Assembly: GCA_914767715.1 (NCBI GenBank)
Contig: OU612069.1
Location: 27,713,387 to 27,773,386 of the forward strand
Direction of reading: 5' to 3'
DNA: 60,000 nucleotides
Source: Membranipora membranacea
Taxonomy: Eukaryota; Bryozoa; Gymnolaemata; Cheilostomatida; Membraniporidae
A program made the position numbers and the translations under genes. The notes under the pieces are model-generated. The model saw only the letters and a list, made by a program, of their open reading frames with translations, was not told the DNA's origin and ran no database searches. Shown piece after piece: positions 13,016-23,920 of the stretch (its first letter is position 1; the number at the start of each line of letters is the position of its first letter).

Positions 13016-13953
13016 CAAAGGTGATCGAACACACGGAGACTGGGATCTTCTTCTACCATCAATTATGAGAGGAATTCACGCCACCCCACACTCAACAACA
13101 ATGGAAACACCTAACTACATGATGCTGGGAAGAGATTTGAGACTGCCGGATTCCATGGCACTAGAAGAGCCACCCGGAGAAAAGACGCTGGTCCAGGTAT
13201 ATGCATTACAACTGCAGAGCTGATGAAAGGCAGTGGAAACAATCTAAGAAGTCGGCAGTATCAAATTAGACAGGGAGACCGAGGAACCAAATCTACATCT
13301 CAGAGGTGATCTAGTCTGGCTTCTGAATCAACACAGAAAAAAGGGAGACAATCCAAAACTTGCAGTCAAATATCAAGGACCGTATGAAATCATAGAAGTA
13401 TTACCATATCACAAATACCGCCTGCGCTTTAATCAAAAAGAGAGTATAACACGAAGACAGGATCAAACTGTTTGTGGGAGCTAAATCAGAAACAGAAGAG
13501 ATAGTAGCAGTTGGCAACGAAGGACAGGCTTCTAGATAATATCATGAAGATGAACCCAACATCAGAATAGAGCAGATAATAGCTGCAAATAGTAAATGGC
13601 AGACCAACAACAGGAAGGATCAAAAACAAAGCGATTCACAGATATGGGTAACACCAAAAATACCTAAGAGTAAGAATGGGACAAGCAGAGGAGAGATAGA
13701 TCAGGAGAAACAATTAGAACAACCATTAGAATTACAATCATCCGTAAAAACAGCCACAACTACCACCAAACTCATCAAAAAGGAGCCAAGACCAGCAGAT
13801 GATAATGATTCAGAAAGAAACAAAGGAGTACCCACTATTATCATTACAGAGGGGGCAGAAACAAATAACACTAGTGGAGAGAGGGTGACAGCAGCCAAGA
13901 ACTCCAAAATAGAAGAGCACCAAATGCTAGACAAGTTTGGACGAATCCGCGAC
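13015..13953 (+). pseudogene. Gypsy-type LTR retrotransposon: integrase C-terminus and downstream ORF
   Basis: 13020-13220 reads DWDLLLPSIMRGIHATPHST then PNYMMLGRDLRLPD, the end of the integrase core. After a frame change, 13260-13440 gives the integrase C-terminal domain: GDLVWLLNQHRKKGDNPKL, YQGPYEIIEVLPYHKYRLR. From about 13500 to 13953 another frame is open with a hydrophilic, Thr/Lys/Glu-rich product (KIPKSKNGTSRGE, TIIITEGAE) that runs directly into the 16-bp repeat of the element inserted at about 13954. No 5' LTR, gag, protease or reverse transcriptase precedes it, so this copy is 5'-truncated or rearranged. It lies inside the pogo gene. Confidence 0.75.
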
Positions 13954-14240
13954 AACTTGGCCCGAGCCAAACTTGGCCCGAGCCAAACTTGGCCCGAGCC
14001 AAACTTGGCCCGAGCCAAACTTGGCCCGAGCCAAACTTGGCCCGAGCCAAACTAGGTCCGAGCCAAACTTGGCCCGAGCCAAACTTGGCCCGAGACAAAC
14101 TTGGCCCGAGACAAAATTGGCCCGAGCCAAACTTGGCCCCAAATATAACACTTGGCCCGATGCAATGAAAATTGGCCCCAATTAGTAAAACTTGGCCTCA
14201 AGTACTGAATCTTGGCCCCAATTAGAAAAACGTGGAGGTA
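13954..14240. repeat. Left inverted minisatellite array of the MULE
   Basis: About eleven copies of a 16-bp unit, CTTGGCCCGAGCCAAA, with a few substitutions. They are followed inward by degenerate 20-bp units of the type TTGGCCCCAATTAGTAAAAC. It is the reverse complement of the right array but much shorter. Because 16 is not a multiple of three, the repeat reads open in several frames and fuses with the upstream Gypsy ORF. Confidence 0.9.
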
Positions 14241-14624
14241 TTTAATTTGTTATTTTGTGTATCACAGATAAAAAAGCTCTTTGATTGTCTTGTTCTGTAT
14301 TCTTTGGATCAAGGGCTCAGTCAAGGGAACAGTATGGGTAGACCTGGCTGATGAGCAAGTCAGTTTCTAAGACATGATATTGTTTTATGTAAATCTTTCA
14401 ATTTGTCCTGTTTTATTCTTTTTTCAAATATTGTCGATTGCACCAGAATCTCTTTCATAGAAAAAGAAAAAGATGCAGTGGAACTATCGGAGGAGGCCAG
14501 ACTTGACGATGATAGGTAAAAATTCTAAATTCTAAATTCTAAATGTCTGTAACATATATTATAATCGCTGACAAGAAGATTCAACAATGATTCAGCATCA
14601 GGATCTAGCTTTAGTAATACTGTA

Positions 14625-14955
14625 ATACCTCATTTATAAGGCACCGGCCTTATAAGTGAAGCACCTCCCTTGGAAAAATTAAAAATGCTACAGTTATGAG
14701 GCACCCAACAGCTACAAGGCACCCCTTTGGAAAAAAAAACTGACCTCGATCGGATTCAAACCCGCAACATTGTGTTCACAAGGTAGGCGCTCTGTCTACT
14801 GAGCTATGTGGCTCTCCTTTTCAAACCACGGTTTTGGTCTAAGTCAAATATAAAAATGCTTCAAATGATATCCGCGCCTATAATATAGGCGCATATTATG
14901 CTCCACTCTCTAAGGCGCCTTCATCTATAAGGCACGGGCCTCATAGGTGAGGTAT
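14625..14955. mobile_element. Small TIR-bounded repeat carrying a tRNA-like core
   Basis: The left end ATACCTCATTTATAAGGC and the right end, reversed (ATACCTCACCTATGAGGC), form imperfect terminal inverted repeats. Inside are further TAAGGCAC / AGGCACCC motifs and a tRNA-like segment on the minus strand. It looks like a non-autonomous element of about 330 bp within the MULE. Confidence 0.6.
14741..14816 (-). repeat. tRNA-derived SINE-like segment
   Basis: On the minus strand an A-box-like TAGCTCAGTAGACAGAGCG lies about 30 nt before a B-box-like GGGTTTGAATCC, with tRNA-like spacing. The cloverleaf stems do not pair well (start GAGAGCC, end GAGGTCA), so it is a tRNA-derived relic, not a functional tRNA. 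Confidence 0.6.
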
Positions 14956-15462
14956 AGCGGTAATATTGTCACTATTCTTGGGTCAGAGCAGTTGCTCACA
15001 GGCAAAACACAAAAGTGTTGCAGAATCTTCATACTTTGTCAGAGTGGAAAATTAATCATCCTTATCATAGCTTCATTAATACAAAAAATGATTAAACAGC
15101 TAAATCCTACACACATACATACTGCGTAACATATATCATAATGCACATTTCAGGCAATGTATAGATACAGTTATCGATGGTCCGAGGTTTGCGCTAGTGA
15201 GAGCAGCGACCCTGCGCAAAGGGAATTGTTTAATCGATCGGCATCTAGGACATCGCTAAGTTAAGAAGAACAGGGATTGTGAGGTGCTTCAGTGACATCT
15301 AACTACTGAACGTAAACATATTTTCCTGATTTTGGAATATGCTGCCAATAAAACACAACTGACAAATTTAATAATAAAACCATGAATTGTACTGAAATTG
15401 TCTGTTGGCTTGACATGACTAGATATACTATCCTGATCTCTTGATAGGAAGTGGTAGTTTGA

Positions 15463-17912
15463 TGGCGTTGTGCGAGGTATGGCAAGCCAACAAAGTGTGA
15501 AGCAATTGTGAAAGAGTCGAATGGAGCATTCAATATAAGTAGAGGGGATCACAATCATCCTGCCTATAGGAAACCACTAGAAGGTGCTCGCATCGCTAGA
15601 GAGGTATGGTAGTTGACTCTATAGGTAAACTATAAAGCTTGTCTGCCCTCCGACATTAATAATTTATGAATGTTACAGATTACTTGCATTGAAACGAATG
15701 TGTTTATCTGATAGTCTGATGATTTTTGTTTGTTTATTGATTCTACCGGGCAGAAAAGTTAGTAAATGAGGATACGTTTGCGCTGACATCAATAATTGTT
15801 GATAGGGCTGATAAGAAGCTTTATGAAGAAACTGCAGTAATACGGAACTTTATAATACAGATGGTGTATCTTGCTATGCAAATCAAACAGACCGAGGGCA
15901 GGAAGCACCAAAGTTTGAAATTACAATAATTGAAGGAATCATTGCCACCGAACCTGAGTCTAGGAATTCAAGTGGTTCACTATTGTCTGTAGAGGAGAAT
16001 CACTACATTGTATGGGATGCGTGGGCCTTGGTAATTTAGAAAGTCATCCTGTATCAACAAACAGCATCTACCGATGCAGCAGGCCAAATATTGAATTTGC
16101 ATGTTTGCAGGTCTTCTTCCTTTTGTCACCTCTTTCCATAATATTGTTGTATTTTCAATATATTATTTTCTTTCTTCAGCATGACTAATTTCAATTGTAG
16201 GGGTATAGATTGAACCTTCAAGACAGTTGTCAAACCTTTCCAACAACTTCTGACAATAAACTGCTTTGTTAGAACAGCCGATGGGGAAGAGTATCTACCC
16301 TCCGTATATGTCCTTATGTCTTCAAAGCAGCAGGCAGACTATTTGATGGTTAGATATCCTGATTAATTAGCGACAGGTTACCCACTGATCAGACTATCTC
16401 GTTTAAAATCACGCCATTATTAATCACAAACAAGTTAATATGTTAAAGTTGAACTAAAATTATTCAGAAATTCCTCCTGTGCAGGTCCTCAAGCGGTTAC
16501 CTGATCCTATTCTTAACTACTTTCCTCGGATTTGGCAATTGAAGAGCCTCACTTTAATGACCATGCTAATTATTCTCTATAGCAGGATTGACCGATTGCG
16601 TGTAAGACACTTTGGTCTGTGGCTGAATTTCAGATTTAATGTAGAGGAAGTAGGATTTTATGCAATTGTTGACATTTTTTTCCTTCGATTAACCTCTCCA
16701 AACTAGTAGCTTGGTATCAAATGATTCTTGACATCTTCTAATATAATAACTATACTATTCCACTGTATTTATTTGAGACTGTGTGTTTAAATTCGGGTTG
16801 GGTGTATTTTAAAGAATGCCTGACTGCTTTCCAATTATATTTTCAATTGTGCCTTTTTATAGATGTTCAACGAGTTAAAGAAAATCGCCAATCTCAATGT
16901 TCAAACCATCATCATCGATTTTGAGAAAGGTACACAATTAAATTGTTCGTGAAAGAATATCAAAACACACCTGACTGAGCTGCAAAATTTGAAATACAAA
17001 CTGTAAATTTTAATTCACAAGATGTCAATAATGAAGCTTCGTTTTGGGGTTTGTTAATTGAGGGCAACTTCTTCATTTTTTCTTGGTACATATACGCTTT
17101 TATTGTCAATCTACAATCATCTTTATGAATGTTTTTCACGCAATGACAGAACAAATAAAGTGGTAGTGTTTTGCAATGTTGTTCTTGTTCTGTGTTATAT
17201 TTCCTTGACCAATCTTCGGATTTGTATAAAACAAAAGACATTTATTGCCTTGTGCACAGTTGTATCATAAAAGATCATCTCATTTGTCTGTTTAGGGATC
17301 TGGACTGTTTTTTCATCAGCGTTTCAAGGACTACATATAGTAGGATGTAACTTCAATTTCCGGAAATGCATCTGGCGCAGGGTGCAAAAGCTTGGTAAGA
17401 AGTCAACGTTATGCATAAAAAACTATGACTATGATTAATAATAATATTATGATTACAAATATGCAATAAACCGATATATTAATAATATAATAAATATCAA
17501 ATTTTAACTTCTTACGAAGTTATTTAGTCATAATTGAGAAAGCACAAAAAGTTATCGTCGAGTTTCTCTAAAAGGTTGGTAACCACGAAAAAAGAAAAAC
17601 TTTATACTAGCATAACTTCTCACATCAGCTCAACCTCAAAAACTTGAGAGTGCATGGTTAATGTTACAGGTCTCGCATCAGGCTATCGCCATCACCACAG
17701 AACTCGTCGTGTTTGTGGGTTTCTGTGGGGGCTCTCCTACCTACCTGTCCACTTGATTCAGGAAGCTTATCGCTATGTGGTCGCGGAGAACAACGAGCCT
17801 CACTTCAGGTAGTTGTTTGAGTATTTTGAGATTACATGGCTCAATGGAAGATTTGAGCCAAAATTCTGGAGTGTGTATCGACAGGCGATAAGGAAAAATA
17901 ACTCTCTTGAAG
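15463..17912 (+). pseudogene. MULE transposase with FLYWCH finger, multi-exon, two nonsense codons
   Basis: An exon ending at 15603 gives a FLYWCH-type zinc finger (WRCARYGKPTKCEAIV .. GDHNHPAY); TGA lies in frame just before WRC. Exon 16201-16348 holds the first catalytic motif, normally DGTF, here D-stop-TF (TGA at 16211-16213), then KTVVKPFQQLLTINCF. Exon 16863-16929 gives MFNELKKIANLNVQTIIIDFEK with the second catalytic Asp. Exon 17296-17394 gives the FQGLHIVGCNFNFRKCIWR block. Exon 17670-17912 gives FEYFEITWLNGRFEPKFW and NNSLEG with the third catalytic residue, interrupted by TAG at 17810-17812. Splice phases agree for the last four exons. Known role: cut-and-paste transposition. With two nonsense codons, one inside the catalytic motif, this copy should be inactive. 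Confidence 0.82.
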
Positions 17913-19263
17913 GTAACTGACATTCAATTTCACAATTCGTTTAGGGTTGTTCATATTTGAACCCTTGTAAAGTAATCTTCACTTGATCAGAAAGGTTCAT
18001 CACTCAGTATGCAATGAGCAACAACCAACATTTTGTTTCTGCGTTACAAAAATCTATGCTTTAAATCATAAAGTTAAAGCTATAGTAGCGCCTTTTGGTA
18101 AATGATATATTGCTTAGGTAGTATAAGAATCGCTAATAACATGACGATGAAAATTTATTTGAATGAAGCTCATCGGTACAACTGAATTCATAGGCTATCT
18201 AAAATGTTGCCACAAATCCTATTGGAGGTATCTGGTTAATCAAGAGCCAGTGCTCTTGATTAGCCCGAGACATCCAATATGATACCAAATATTGGGAGGC
18301 GTTACTATAGCTTGAAAGTAAATAATATTCACAGGCTTCTTTAAAACAGGACCTATGTGTGCATATTCACAGCTTCTGAGCAGGAGCTGTAGATCAACCT
18401 ATAATTATATCATACACACGCATTGTAAATAGTTCATGGCATTGATAGACTTAGAATCTTACTGCCAATTATGTTTCATTTAGTTTGCTGCATCATCATT
18501 ATAAATTCTCTGATTTTCATCTCATTTCTTATCACAGAAATTTGTATTTTATCTCATATTTTTTTTCATCACTTTACATGGGGGTACTTATGTATTAATT
18601 ATCTCTTAGGAGACTGTGCAACTAAGTTTTGTAAATAGCTAACAATCTAACTGCCCATACTGTTTCATTTATATTTTTGCAACAACCATTGTGAATTGTC
18701 TTATTGTTACCTCATTTCTAATCTCAGAAGAACTTTTATTTTGTCTCTCAATAGTTTTCATCTTAGTACATGGTAGTACCGAAGTATTATCACTTGAAAG
18801 CCAAATTTTTGTGTTGCATAAAACTCAAAGAACTATTGGTTTTAGCGCAGGTTTAGATATTACATAAATACTCTAGCTGCTTACTCTATTTAATATTTTG
18901 CATCAAACTTTATAAACATCTCATTTTTAATCACACATTCAATCTCAAAAAATTCATTATGTCTCTACAATGGAAACAATTTTTTAATTTTGCAAGAACG
19001 GATTATCACTTTTGCCTGCATACAGTGGCTTTTGTGTTCTTCTGTAGTTTTATATTCAATAATAAGGTAACTATTACTACACACGCATAATTCTCTTTCA
19101 TTTTTTTAAATCGATGCTTCTGATGATTAATTATATTAAATAAAAGTTTATTGCAGCTACACACACGTTTATTTCATAATCTAAGCGCATGACAACAAGA
19201 AATAGCATATGTCGTAACGACCAGATAAGGTAATTGACTTTGGTATTTTACTAATTTTACTAT
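17913..19263. repeat. MULE 3' interior with degenerate ~190-bp tandem repeat and a hairpin
   Basis: From about 18468 to 19010 three diverged copies of a roughly 190-bp unit follow each other, each with CTGCC/TTACT..TTTCATTT, a CATCTCATTTCT-like block and a GTACTTATGTATTA / GTACCGAAGTATTA end. At 18236-18262 there is a hairpin with TAATCAAGAGC arms around a few bases. No coding exon was recognised. Confidence 0.55.
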
Positions 19264-20308
19264 GTGGGGCCAAGTTTCAGTACTTGGGGCCAAGTTTTAC
19301 TAATTGGGGCCAAGCTTTACTAATTTGGGCCAAGTTTCAGTACTCTGGGCCAAGTTTTACTAATTGGGGCCAAGTTTCAGTACATGGGGCCAAGTTTTAT
19401 ATTTGGGGCCAAGTTTTACTAATTGGGGCCAAGTTTCAGTACTTGGGGCCAAGTTTTACTAATTGGGGCCAAGCTTTACTAATTGGGGCCAAGTTTCAGT
19501 ACTTGGGGCCAAGTTTTACTAATTGGGGCCAAGTTTCACTAATTGGGGCCAAGTTTCAGTACTTGGGGCCAAGTTTTACTAATTGGGGCCAAGTTTCACT
19601 AATTGGGGCCAAGTTTCAGTACTTGGGGCCAAGTTTTACTAATTGGGGCCAAGTTTCATTGCATCGGGCCAAGTCTTATATTTGGGGCCAAGATTTACTA
19701 ATTGGGGCCAAGTTTCAGTACATGGGGCCAAGTTTTATATTTGGGGCCAAGTTTTACTAATTGGGGCCAAGTTTCAGTACTTGGGGCCAAGTTTTACTAA
19801 TTGGGGCCAAGTTCGATTGCATTGGGCCAAGTTTTACTAATTCGGGCCAAGCTTTACTCATTGGGGCCAAGTTTCATTGCATTGGGCCAAGTTTTACTAA
19901 TTGGGGCCAAGCTTTACTAATTGGGGCCAAGTTTCAGTACTTGGGGCCAAGTTTTACTGATTGGGGCCAAGTTTCATTGCATTGGGCCAAGTTTTACTAA
20001 TTGGGGCCAAGTTTCACTAATTGGGGCCAAGTTTCAGTACTTGGGGCCAAGTTTCACTAATTGGGGCCAAGTTTCAGAACATGGGACCAAGTTTTATATT
20101 TGGGGCCAAGTTTTACTAATTTGGGCCAAGTTCCAGTACTTGGGGCCAAGTTTTACTAATTGGGGCCAAGTTTTACTAATTTGCAATTTAAATATTTGGG
20201 GCAAGTTTGGCTCGGGCCAAGTTTGGCTCGGGCCAAGTTTGGCTCGGGCCAAGCTTGGCTCGGGCCAAGTTTGGCTCGGGCCAAGTTTGGCTCGGGCCAA
20301 GTTTGGAC
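19264..20308. repeat. Right inverted minisatellite array of the MULE
   Basis: About 1.04 kb of a 20-bp unit, TTGGGGCCAAGTTTTACTAA, alternating with a variant ending TTCAGTAC and rarer variants ending TTCATTGCA or TTATAT. About six and a half copies of the 16-bp unit GGCTCGGGCCAAGTTT follow at the outer end from about 20207. Long open frames here (GPSFTNWGQ-type peptides) are by-products of the repeat. Confidence 0.92.
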
Positions 20309-21056
20309 AAGCAGAAAGGTCTGCACTACCCACAATGCATGAGCACTGAGAGCCCATTGGAGGAAAACAGAAGGATCCAACTCTGGTGTAAATAAAAATA
20401 TGACATAAATAGGAGGGCAGTTGAGAGCAGACAGTGATCCAGGACAGCCCAAAGATACAGTACCACAAAAGCGAAGCCAAAGAGAACAGTAAAAAAAAAA
20501 AGTCAACTACCTAGCATATTAGTGCATGAACATCAATGTTTCGAGGAAACATTCCTCATATTCAAGGACTGTAACAACCCAAGACAATTGGAGATCGGGA
20601 TGCCACTGCTGCCGGGATGGGGAGCTGTCGAGATACCCAAACCTACCGTACAAATAAACCGCATGACAGTGGAGGTACCTTGTAAAAAATCAAAACTAAC
20701 ATGAGCAGAGCAACCTAACCAAGTAGCATCCGATGTATCGGCAGAACCCATGTGCATCGACTCAGTAAGCAGTTCACTAGATGACGTATTTTTGCCTGAC
20801 CCAACAACTCAGAGCTCGGAGCGGCTGGCGCCGATGGAGCCGATGGAAGTGGAACCGAGATTTGGCACGAGAGATCTAGTGTTACAAGCTATACAGCTCC
20901 CCTCACCGCCACTGTCTCCTGCAGCCATGGTTGATGTGATGATGGTGATAGACGAGATGAGCTTACCTGATCTTAGTGTAGTACTAGCGGATAATGGAAT
21001 GGAGGAATGGATTACACTAGGCCTAGATGACTTCAGGTGTGAGGAGTTAAATTAAA
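20309..21056 (+). pseudogene. Gypsy-type element, 3' ORF after the MULE insertion
   Basis: One frame is open from about 20522 to TAA at 21053-21055, with a single TGA at 20702-20704. The product begins HEHQCFEETFLIFKDC, has MPLLPGWGAVEIPKPTV in the middle, and is acidic and proline-rich toward the end (PMEPMEVEPRF, PSPPLSPAAMVDVMMV). I do not recognise its family. Position, directly beyond the element that interrupts the Gypsy-type ORF at 13.95 kb, suggests it is the last ORF of that element. The 20310-20520 part is poorly open. Confidence 0.45.
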
Positions 21057-22190
21057 TATGAGTAGCTTACACCTGACTGTGTAAGCTTTGCTGTATATCA
21101 TACATCGCATTCATGAACGATAATTAGACTGTTACAACCGGTAATTAGACTGTCACAGAAAAAGAAAAGAAATAATAGATGAAAAAAAACGTTGTTGAGC
21201 GAGATCCGCTCCAAGTTAGCGTGGTGCTTTGTAGTAGAATGAATTATTTTTCGTATGCTTTGGTAAATGTGTTATGCAGTTTGTTTTGATCTCACTGCAT
21301 ACAAGATGTTCTGTCCAAAATTTGTGTAGAAGTAGAACCGTGTTATAGGTACAGGCATTTACTGCAAATTTATTTTTAACTGTTGTGGGTTCGGGCTGTA
21401 ATGCTATACTTGCATTCCAACACTCTATGCCTTTTATATAATAACAATGTACATGTACTATGTAATAGCGCACTGGAATCCCAACAAGTGTTTTTGTATA
21501 AGACTTCATGTTTGCTGACTCAATTTGGTTTAGCGTCACTTAGTGCCTTATCATATAAAAGTGGACATATTTTTTCCTTGCTGTGACGCATTCGCTCAGT
21601 AAAAGTTACACGGAACACATCTACATGTAATATTACAGTTGCTGTTACCTATTACACGGAATAATAAAGATACTACACTGGATAAACTTCCGCTTGATCT
21701 AGTCTGTACTTACGTGTAGAATCACTACCAAGTAGTTAGACTTTACACCTTTGAAGACTTCTTGCTATCACGGGTAAATAGTGTTCTGTGGATTGTTTGC
21801 TACTCTCATCTGGATTACTGAGCTCTTATCATCACTTCGGTCTGTTTCGCCAGTGATCGTGTACTCATCTCTTGTGCAAGTCTCGTGTGATCTCGCATCA
21901 AGTTGATCACATTACTGTCACCTCTGGAAAATTATAAATAGTGACAATTTTTGGATTTGTTAAATACGGCCAATCGATAGAAGAAATTGAGCAGTAATTG
22001 TTGATACAACGATATCAAAGTCAAGACAAGTGGTATATGTACAATTAGTGGACATTGACTCATTGCACTAAAATCTTCCACTTGTTGAAGTTGTCCCATC
22101 GATAAAATTGAGGAGACAACCTTTGTCGGCATTTAACACGACTACCATTAAAATAAGAATCCACTACACGACAGAAATAACCTGTCAAAA
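21057..22190. other. Possible 3' LTR and flank of the Gypsy-type element
   Basis: A purine-rich run (AAAAAGAAAAGAAATAATAG, about 21160) is followed by non-coding sequence that could be the 3' LTR from about 21195 (TGTTGAGCG) to about 21912. No second LTR copy exists in the window to compare, so the ends are guesses. From about 21912 to 22190 the sequence is unexplained. Confidence 0.3.
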
Positions 22191-22194
22191 AAAG

Positions 22195-22586
22195 AAACAA
22201 CAGCCCATCGAGCCAGAAGCTTCTGAAGAAGAAATGTCAACCGTGCTGACTGATTCGGAAGAGAACTAACCAGGTCGAATGTTGTCGAGGAGAGAACACT
22301 GCAGGCTGGAGAGCATGTTCTTGTTAAATACAAGACTCAGAGAAAAACAGAGTTATACTACATCGGAGTCATAGAAAAAGTCGAAGGGAAACATCTCACT
22401 GTAAACTTCATGAGGAGGAAAACGGGCAGTACGGCCCAATTCGTTTATGTCGAGGATCGCGACAACAAAGTAGCAGCTGATTCAGTGGTGCTCATCCTAG
22501 GCATGCCCGTCAGTGTGGGAGGATCAAGCGGATGTGTACAAGCTGTCATATTTGATATTGACTTAAGCATTTACAATGTGCAATAA
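22195..22586 (+). pseudogene. Pogo-type transposase, 3' tail
   Basis: A basic then acidic stretch (PIEPEASEEEMSTVLTDSEE) ends at TAA 22267-22269. A shifted frame then reads GEHVLVKYKTQRKTELYYIG, VIEKVEGKHLTVNFMRRK, FVYVEDRDNKVAADSVVL and stops at TAA 22584-22586. A small SH3-like tail with the pattern G-x-x-VLVKY-x-T..YYIG..VNF(M/L)RR is common at the C-terminus of invertebrate pogo/Tigger-like transposases. It therefore supplies the part missing from the core at 12.1-13.0 kb, on the same strand. The single-base frame change shows it is decayed. Confidence 0.65.
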
Positions 22587-23240
22587 GCAAATATGTGCTC
22601 CATCTAACTCATGGCTTGTTACAATCACTTTTTAGTTGACAAATAAATGTATTAAACTTGAAATCTTACTAATATTTACATTGTGGTCCGACACTCACCA
22701 TCATGAGGCAGAGTTAGGCCGTTTCTATCAATTCGCAATAGGTAGAATTTCTCGGAATCTTTAACTATCCTAAAACTTAAATTGGTTAAATTGTGTGCAG
22801 CACGCCTTAATCTACCTCAAGTCTGAATATTGATGCTGTAGTGGAATTTGCTTAAATATTAGCCTACTGTCAAAACCTATAAAGTGGCACAACCCTCACC
22901 ACTCTCCCCTACAATCAATCCATCTTTTTATAAAAAAAATTGCAAAGAGTAGCACAGCAAAGATAATACGATTTATACACTATCAGCTCTGCCAATAAAG
23001 CACATCAGTACACTATCGCCCTCATCATGTGCCCCTCTGACATCACTGGCACACAATCATCTCATCAAGCGGAGTAAGCGGACAAAGAGTAACGAATACG
23101 ACCTGGTCAGTCAAAACAAAAGAGCCCATGAGCTAAAGATTAAACCGACTGCAGCATACTGGTACATCAAAGGCAGCTTTAGTCTTCCCTTCGAGTCGAC
23201 GCTGGCTGAATAAGCACTTTAACAACTGCAACTGATAAAG
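22587..23240. other. Gene-free stretch
   Basis: No clear coding exon, RNA or repeat beyond AT-rich sequence. Confidence 0.4.
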
Positions 23241-23259
23241 ATGCCTTCATTGAACTTTC

Positions 23260-23920
23260 TCACCAACTCAACGCATAGCCCACATAGCCAAAGATATAGA
23301 GAAGGCCCAGGAATTGACAGATGGTGGCCATGTTTGGTACGAAGAATGCCACCAGCTAGCATATGTAAACCCAGCCCAGGTCATGGAGGGGTTTTCGCTG
23401 GAAGAGATAAAAACTTACATTGTGAATCCGCCAGACTACTATAGAAGGCCAAGTTCTCCAAAAATTTCTTTGGGACATGTGGTAAACAATCAACCGTCTG
23501 CACCAATGTTCACTCATACAGGAACTAACCAGGGCAGTGTACTCTTGCCGCTATTATTCTCTATCTATACAAACAGGATTACATCTAAACTGTCGAATAT
23601 CACAGAACTCAAATATGCAGATGACACTTGTGTAATTGGATTAGTTGGTAATGATTTAGACTTGTGTAATTATTTTTCTGGAATCAATAGAATCTCCAAA
23701 CAATGCACCTAATACTCCTAAACTGATTCTAGATGGCACTGATATATTGTGTTGTGAAAAGGTAAAATACATTGGTGTAGACATTGATAACAAACTAAGA
23801 TTCGAAGATTATGTGCCTAAAATAACTAGCAAAGCCAGTCAAAGGATGTATGTTGTAAAAAATTTTATGTATCTGAGTTCAAAGCCTTTAGCCTCTATAT
23901 GCTGTTCAAAAGTTTTGTAG
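23260..23920 (+). pseudogene. Non-LTR retrotransposon reverse transcriptase fragment
   Basis: A frame open to 23712 contains GTNQGSVLLPLLFSIYTNRI, the GxxQGSxLSPLLF motif of CR1/L2/jockey-type reverse transcriptases. LKYADDTCVIG follows, with the catalytic YADD at 23614-23625. A different frame then continues from about 23690 with LILDGTDILCCEKVKYIGV, DIDNKLRFEDYV and SKASQRMYVVKNF, ending at TAG 23918-23920. The RT fingers and the 5' half are missing. The part before about 23500 (GGHVWYEECHQLAYVNPAQV) is open in the same frame but is not recognisably RT and may be unrelated sequence joined to it. A frameshift and truncation make it inactive. Confidence 0.75.

Larger units (their letters stand above)
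14520..15462. other. MULE interior upstream of FLYWCH exon
   Basis: Apart from the small TIR repeat at 14625-14955 I see only a triple AAATTCT-type short repeat at about 14518-14542 and no clear exon. Earlier MULE exons may lie here but could not be recognised. Confidence 0.35.
13954..20308. mobile_element. Mutator-like element (MULE) with minisatellite inverted ends
   Basis: A roughly 6.35-kb element bounded by arrays of related minisatellite in opposite orientation: the left reads AACTTGGCCCGAGCC and the right ends GGCTCGGGCCAAGTT. On both sides the outer part is the 16-bp unit and the inner part the 20-bp unit. The interior holds FLYWCH and MULE transposase exons. Long terminal inverted repeats are typical of MULEs. 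A clean 8-11 bp target duplication is not obvious: CAAGTTTGGAC occurs at 13932-13942 and 20298-20308, but much of it is repeat sequence. The boundaries are inferred. Confidence 0.68.

Noticed and set aside
13871-14181. Several overlapping frames with ARAKFGSGQVWLGPSL repeats
   Set aside because: Same reason: antisense and sense readings of the left minisatellite array.
14741-14816. Functional tRNA gene on the minus strand
   Set aside because: A- and B-boxes are present, but the acceptor stem does not pair and it sits inside a TIR-bounded repeat.
13932-20308. CAAGTTTGGAC at both edges as an 11-bp target duplication of the MULE
   Set aside because: Most of the right copy is part of the 16-bp repeat unit, and the sequence just inside the left copy does not match the right terminus; not strong enough to claim.
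19264-20308. CRISPR-like array
   Set aside because: Units are contiguous with no unique spacers, in a eukaryotic MULE end.
19284-20349. Long open frames of repeating GPSFTNWGQ/AKFQYLGPS peptides
   Set aside because: They follow the 20-bp and 16-bp minisatellite in several frames at once and have no start context or domain; by-products of the repeat.
21195-21912. Firmly delimited 3' LTR
   Set aside because: There is no second copy in the window and no clear TG..CA pair with a target duplication; kept only as a possibility.
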